Assembly (NCBI GenBank): GCA_001899255.1
Contig: MKVX01000018.1
Span: 1,055,150 to 1,119,149, forward strand
Reading direction: 5' to 3'
Length of the DNA: 64,000 bases
DNA from: Rhizobiales bacterium 62-47
Lineage (GTDB): Bacteria > Pseudomonadota > Alphaproteobacteria > Rhizobiales > Xanthobacteraceae
The notes beneath the pieces were generated by a model. The model did no database searches. It was not told the origin of the DNA and saw only the letters and a list, made by a program, of their open reading frames with translations. Of the stretch, positions 60,090 through 64,000 are shown one piece after another. How positions within the stretch are numbered: position 1 is the stretch's first letter; each line of letters begins with the position of its first letter. The translations under genes and the position numbers were made by a program.

Positions 60090-60494
60090 TTATGCCTGCT
60101 CGATTTCGACCAGCGCTCCGGAAAAATCCTTCGGGTGCAGGAAGAGCACCGGCTTGCCATGCGCACCGATCTTCGGCTCGCCGTCGCCGAGCACCCGGGC
60201 GCCCTCCTTCACCAGCGTCTCACGCGCCGCGATGATATCCGGCACCTCGTAGCAGATATGATGAATGCCGCCGTCGGCATTGCGTTCGACGAACTTGGCG
60301 ATCGGCGAATTCTCGCCGAGCGGCTGGATGAATTCGATCTTGGTGTTGGGCAGCGTCGCGAACACGGTGATGACCCCGTGCTCCGGTAGCGGCACCGCCG
60401 CCGAAATCTCTGCACCGAACGCGGTGCCATAAATTTTCGCCGCCTTCTCCGCATCCTTGACGGCGATGGCAACGTGATTGAGCCGGCCCAACAT
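60090..60494 (-). CDS. mce: Methylmalonyl-CoA/ethylmalonyl-CoA epimerase
   Basis: A 134-residue vicinal-oxygen-chelate (glyoxalase-fold) metalloenzyme converting the (2S) and (2R) forms of methylmalonyl-CoA in propionate and odd-chain catabolism. Metal ligands are visible in LNHVAIAV, in DGGIHHICYEV and in the C-terminal ALVEIEQ glutamate. Met 60494 (MLGRLNHV) was chosen; one adjacent Met codon is also usable. It lies between rnj (13 bp) and DUF1467 (4 bp) in a tight run. Confidence 0.93.
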   Translation of the reverse strand: MLGRLNHVAIAVKDAEKAAKIYGTAFGAEISAAVPLPEHGVITVFATLPNTKIEFIQPLGENSPIAKFVERNADGGIHHICYEVPDIIAARETLVKEGARVLGDGEPKIGAHGKPVLFLHPKDFSGALVEIEQA

Positions 60495-60507
60495 CATGCT
60501 TCTCCTA

Positions 60508-62178
60508 CTAGACCACCAGCACGTGAACAAAGCACAGCGGTTTCTTGCCCCAATGTTCCGCCAACGTCGAGCGGACCGCGCGTCGCACCGATTCCGCTAC
60601 CGCATCCGGATCCCGCCGCCGCGCCCGCGGCAACGTTTCGATCGTCGACATCACGGCATCGAATACCACGTCGTCGAGCAGTTCACCTGCGGCATTCTTC
60701 TCCGGGATGCCGGCCAGATCGAGATCGGGGTCGTCGGCAAGCTCGCCCTTGTCGGTCAGCGCGATGGCCACCACCGCACAACCGGAAAACGCCATCTTGC
60801 GTCGCTCCACGACCGCACGCGACTTCGATTCCTCGAGCAGGTTGCCATCCTTGTAGATGCGCCCGGCCGGAACTTGATCGACGATGGCGGCATCGCCCGG
60901 CCCCAGCCGCACCATGTCGCCGTTCTTGCACGTCAGCACCTTAGGCACACCGGCGGCTCGCGCCAGCTTGGCGTGCTCTGACAGATGCAGCGCCTCGCCG
61001 TGCGCCGGGATCAGCACCTGCGGACGCACCCACGAGATTAGATCGCGCAATTCGTCGCGGCGCGGATGGCCCGAGACGTGCACCAGATGCGTGCGATCGG
61101 TGATGACCTCGATGCCTTGTGACACCAGGCCGTTGATGATTGCACCGACCGGCTTTTCGTTGCCGGGAATGGTGCGCGACGAGAAGATCACCGTGTCGCC
61201 CTTGTTGAGCGTGACCTGCGGATGATCGTCGTTGGCGATGCGCGCCAGCGCCGCGCGCGGCTCACCTTGGCTGCCGGTGCACAGCGCCAGCACCTTGTCC
61301 GGCGGAAAGTGACCGTAGTAATCGGCGCCACGAAAATTCTGTACGCCGTCGAGATGCCCGGTCTCGCGCGCCACCTGCACCACGCGCTCCATGGCGCGGC
61401 CGACGATGACCACCTCGCGGCCTGCAGCCCGCGCAGCGTCGGCGACGGCGCGGATGCGCGCGACGTTCGACGCGAACGTGGTGACGGCGACGCGGCCGCG
61501 CGCGCTCTGTACCAGCTTGGCCAAGGTCGCGGCGACTTCAATCTCCGATGGCGAACGCCCTTCGCGCACAGCATTGGTGGAATCGCCGACCAGCGCCAGC
61601 ACGCCCTCCTCGCCCAATTCGCGCAGTCGGCGTTCGTCGGTCGGCACGCCGATGATGGGCGTCGGATCGATCTTCCAGTCGCCGGTATGCAGCACGATGC
61701 CTGCGGCGGTGTGGATCGCCAGCGCATGCGATTCCGGAATCGAATGCGCCACCGGAATGAATTCCACCGCGAACGGCCCAAGATCGATCCGACTGCCGGA
61801 CGGCACCACGGTCACCGGAATCTTCGGTGCGTTGCGCTCGGCGGCACACTTGGCCTCGAACAGCGCGGCGCTGAATGCGGTCGCGTAGATCGGGCACCGC
61901 AGGCGCGGCCACAAATCGATGATGGCACCGAAATGATCCTCGTGCGCGTGCGTCAGCACCAGCCCGACCAGGTTGCCGAGTTCCTTCTCGAGGAAACTGA
62001 CGTCGGGCATTACCAGATCGATGCCCGGCAGATGGTCTTCGTCGCCGAACGACACGCCGAGATCGACCGCGAGCAGGCTGCGCTGATGCCGGTTGCCGAG
62101 GCCATAGACCGACAGGTTCATGCCGATCTCGCCGACGCCGCCAAGTGGCGTGAAAGTCAATTCGTCCGGGCGCGCCAC
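60508..62178 (-). CDS. rnj: Ribonuclease J
   Basis: A 556-residue metallo-beta-lactamase/beta-CASP ribonuclease with 5'-exonuclease and endonuclease activity in mRNA decay and rRNA maturation. The zinc motif HAHEDH is at residues 77–82 in LVLTHAHEDHFGAI. Further ligands are in HTGDWKIDPTP, the beta-CASP GDSTNA and HVSGHPRRDELRDLI. The GTG start at 62178 fits because the conserved FTPLGGVGEIGMN follows at once and its first base is shared with the birA stop. A longer upstream frame lies inside birA. Confidence 0.95.
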   Translation of the reverse strand: MARPDELTFTPLGGVGEIGMNLSVYGLGNRHQRSLLAVDLGVSFGDEDHLPGIDLVMPDVSFLEKELGNLVGLVLTHAHEDHFGAIIDLWPRLRCPIYATAFSAALFEAKCAAERNAPKIPVTVVPSGSRIDLGPFAVEFIPVAHSIPESHALAIHTAAGIVLHTGDWKIDPTPIIGVPTDERRLRELGEEGVLALVGDSTNAVREGRSPSEIEVAATLAKLVQSARGRVAVTTFASNVARIRAVADAARAAGREVVIVGRAMERVVQVARETGHLDGVQNFRGADYYGHFPPDKVLALCTGSQGEPRAALARIANDDHPQVTLNKGDTVIFSSRTIPGNEKPVGAIINGLVSQGIEVITDRTHLVHVSGHPRRDELRDLISWVRPQVLIPAHGEALHLSEHAKLARAAGVPKVLTCKNGDMVRLGPGDAAIVDQVPAGRIYKDGNLLEESKSRAVVERRKMAFSGCAVVAIALTDKGELADDPDLDLAGIPEKNAAGELLDDVVFDAVMSTIETLPRARRRDPDAVAESVRRAVRSTLAEHWGKKPLCFVHVLVV

Positions 62179-62984
62179 TAGGTCGACCTCACTGAAGCAA
62201 CAGAACCAAAATAAACGTCGCCGGCGGCGATCGTCTCGCGTTTTCCGGCCGATGTCACGATCACCATGCAGCCGGTCTCGTCGATACTCTCGAACGTCCC
62301 GGTCACGGTGGACGATCCGGTCTGGATCGAAACCGGCTCGCCCAGCGCGGCGGCCCGCGCCAGCCACAACTTGCGGATCTCCGCGAAATCACGACCGTTA
62401 TTCCAGATGCCGGAGAGTTCGGCCCAACTATCCGACAACGCGCTGAACAAATCTTCCGCGCTGACATCGACGCCCAGTGCCCGCAACGAGGTGGCCGGAT
62501 ATGGCGTGCCTTCCGGCGCAGCAATCACGTTGGTGCCGATGCCGACCACCACGGCGAGCCGACCGTCCTTGATCGCCTCGGCCTCGAGTAGGATACCGGC
62601 AAGCTTCTGCTTATTGGCCAGCACGTCGTTAGGCCATTTCAGCGTGTAATCGACGGCCTTGCCCGAGCGCACCGAAGCCTCGAGGCTGACGGTGCGCAAC
62701 GCCTGCTCCAGCGCAAGCCCGGCGGCAAACCCCAACGTCGCCGCGACGCTTGGTGCGACCTCGAGCACTTCGAGAATGCTGCTTGCGAGGTTGCCGCGTG
62801 GCGCCACCCAGGCCCGCTGCCGGCGCCCGCGGCCCGCGGTTTGCTCGGTGGTGACGAACCAGCGCGGTCCACGCTCCCCGGCCCGCGCGGCGGTTAGCGC
62901 CTCGGCATTGGTGGAGCCGATCCGATCGAACGCAGTCAACCCATACCCTGCCGCGCGCGCCCGTGGGCCGAGCGTCAACGCCAT
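62178..62984 (-). CDS. birA: Biotin–[acetyl-CoA-carboxylase] ligase
   Basis: A 268-residue class I biotin ligase without the DNA-binding N-terminal domain of E. coli BirA. STNAEALTAARAGERG opens the catalytic domain, and TAGRGRRQRAWVAPRGNLASSIL is the biotin/ATP loop. LKWPNDVL is the second signature, and the C-terminal SH3-like domain is complete (GTFESIDETGCMVI). Start ATG 62984 overlaps the nuoN stop by one base. Biotinylates carboxylases such as acetyl-CoA carboxylase. Confidence 0.95.
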   Translation of the reverse strand: MALTLGPRARAAGYGLTAFDRIGSTNAEALTAARAGERGPRWFVTTEQTAGRGRRQRAWVAPRGNLASSILEVLEVAPSVAATLGFAAGLALEQALRTVSLEASVRSGKAVDYTLKWPNDVLANKQKLAGILLEAEAIKDGRLAVVVGIGTNVIAAPEGTPYPATSLRALGVDVSAEDLFSALSDSWAELSGIWNNGRDFAEIRKLWLARAAALGEPVSIQTGSSTVTGTFESIDETGCMVIVTSAGKRETIAAGDVYFGSVASVRST

Positions 62985-64000
62985 TAGAAGAGCGACTTCG
63001 CAGCAGCGGTTGCCGCGCTGACCAGCGGCCCCGGATAGACGAAGAACAGCAGGTTGAAGATACCGGCAATCGCCAACACGGTGCGCAGTTCGATCCGCAT
63101 CGGATCGACCGCACCCGCCGGCTCGTCGAAGTACATCACCTTGATGATGTTGAGATAGTAGAACGCGCCTACCACGCTGCACAGCACGCCGACCACAGAG
63201 AGCGTAAACAGGCCGGCCTTGATCGCGGCGATGAAGACATAGAACTTGGCGAAGAAGCCCGCCAGCGGCGGCACGCCGGCCAGCGAGAACAACAGCATCG
63301 CGAAGAAGAACGCCAGCACCGGATTGGTGCGCGACAGGCCAGCGAAATCGCTGATCTGCTCCACCGCCTGGCCGTTGCGCTTCATGGTGATGATGACGGC
63401 GAACGAGCCGAGCGTCATCGCCACGTAGATCGCGAGGTAAAGCACCACGCCCTGGGCGCCTTCCGCCGTGCCTGCCGCGAGGCCGACCAATGCGAATCCC
63501 ATGTGGCCGATCGACGAATAGGCCATCAGGCGCTTGATGTTGCGCTGGCCGATCGCGGCGAACGAGCCGAGCGCCATCGAGGCGATCGCGACGAACACCA
63601 CGATTTGCTGCCACTCGTGCATGACGTTCGGAAATGCCGAGAGCACGACGCGCACGAACACCGCCATCGCCGCCACCTTCGGCGCTGAAGCGAAGAACGC
63701 CGTGACAGGCGTCGGCGCGCCCTCGTAGACGTCCGGCGTCCACATGTGGAACGGCACGGCGGAGACCTTGAAGCACAAGCCCGCGAGCAAGAACACGATA
63801 CCGAAGGCAACGCCGATGCTGCCGGCTTTGGCGGCAGCGGCGACGCCGGCGAAGCTGACGGTGCCGGTGAAGCCATAAATCAACGACATGCCGTACAGCA
63901 GCATGCCGGACGACAGCGCGCCGAGCACGAAATACTTCAGGCCCGCTTCAGTCGACTTGACGTTATCGCGGTTGCTCGCCGCCACGACGTAGAGCGCGAG
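62984..64000 (-). CDS. nuoN: NADH-quinone oxidoreductase subunit N (partial, 5' end outside window)
   Basis: The last 338 residues of the Complex I antiporter-like subunit NuoN. At least nine membrane helices are visible, with [28 protein letters not shown]-type sequence near the window edge. The conserved lysine/histidine channel region ([24 protein letters not shown]), [17 protein letters not shown] and [17 protein letters not shown] are present. The gene continues beyond 64000. It closes a nuo operon and runs into birA and rnj with one-base overlaps. Confidence 0.96.
   Translation of the reverse strand, partial: LALYVVAASNRDNVKSTEAGLKYFVLGALSSGMLLYGMSLIYGFTGTVSFAGVAAAAKAGSIGVAFGIVFLLAGLCFKVSAVPFHMWTPDVYEGAPTPVTAFFASAPKVAAMAVFVRVVLSAFPNVMHEWQQIVVFVAIASMALGSFAAIGQRNIKRLMAYSSIGHMGFALVGLAAGTAEGAQGVVLYLAIYVAMTLGSFAVIITMKRNGQAVEQISDFAGLSRTNPVLAFFFAMLLFSLAGVPPLAGFFAKFYVFIAAIKAGLFTLSVVGVLCSVVGAFYYLNIIKVMYFDEPAGAVDPMRIELRTVLAIAGIFNLLFFVYPGPLVSAATAAAKSLF

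Overview
The window looks like the chromosome of a high-GC alphaproteobacterium of the Bradyrhizobium / Rhodopseudomonas / Afipia / Nitrobacter group. The evidence is protein character and gene order: eno–ftsB, pyrG–secG–tpiA–ppiD–trpDC–moaC–moeA–lexA, rpsB–tsf–pyrH–frr–uppS–cdsA–dxr–rseP–bamA–lpxD–fabZ–lpxA–lpxI–lpxB, and nuoN–birA–rnj–mce. LexA operators have the alphaproteobacterial GAAC-N7-GAAC form, and two small DUF3551-type secreted proteins fit the group. Almost everything is core chromosome. No rRNA, tRNA, CRISPR array, prophage or insertion sequence was found.

Layout. 0.1–12.4 kb: ftsB, a flavin reductase, an MDR oxidoreductase divergent from an esterase, eno, queF, two convergent MFS exporters, kdsA, a NIPSNAP protein, pyrG, secG and tpiA. 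12.7–19.2 kb, + strand: ppiD, trpD, trpC, moaC, moeA, lexA. 19.3–27.7 kb: comEC, the divergent aminoacyl-tRNA synthetase genes glnS and gltX, gltA and a CodA-like amidohydrolase. 27.8–42.6 kb: a long minus-strand block that starts with rpsB and runs through ribosome recycling, UMP kinase, undecaprenyl and CDP-diglyceride synthesis, isoprenoid entry (dxr), RseP, BamA and lipid A synthesis. It joins translation to envelope construction. 42.8–53.6 kb: a proline-rich pseudo-caspase, dnaE, a 32-residue membrane peptide gene under a double LexA operator, two DUF3551 paralogues, lolD, lolC/E and proS. 53.7–59.1 kb: a copper-acquisition cluster (DUF2946 protein, TonB-dependent receptor, PCu(A)C chaperone, YcnI protein, CopC–CopD fusion). 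59.1–59.8 kb: an AT-richer gene-free stretch with two intrinsic terminators. 59.8–64 kb: DUF1467 protein, mce, rnj, birA and the end of nuoN, which runs off the window.

Most interesting signals. (1) Upstream of dnaE lies a predicted 32-residue single-pass membrane peptide with a strong ribosome binding site and two exact LexA boxes, arranged as mirror images over its promoter. It resembles an SOS-induced division inhibitor of the SidA type known from Caulobacter. (2) The caspase-fold protein at 42.8–45.3 kb has lost both catalytic residues (His to Tyr, Cys to Ala) and carries a very large Pro/Ala-rich tail. (3) The copper cluster appears to sit inside an otherwise housekeeping block, next to a possible small RNA that ends in strong terminators.
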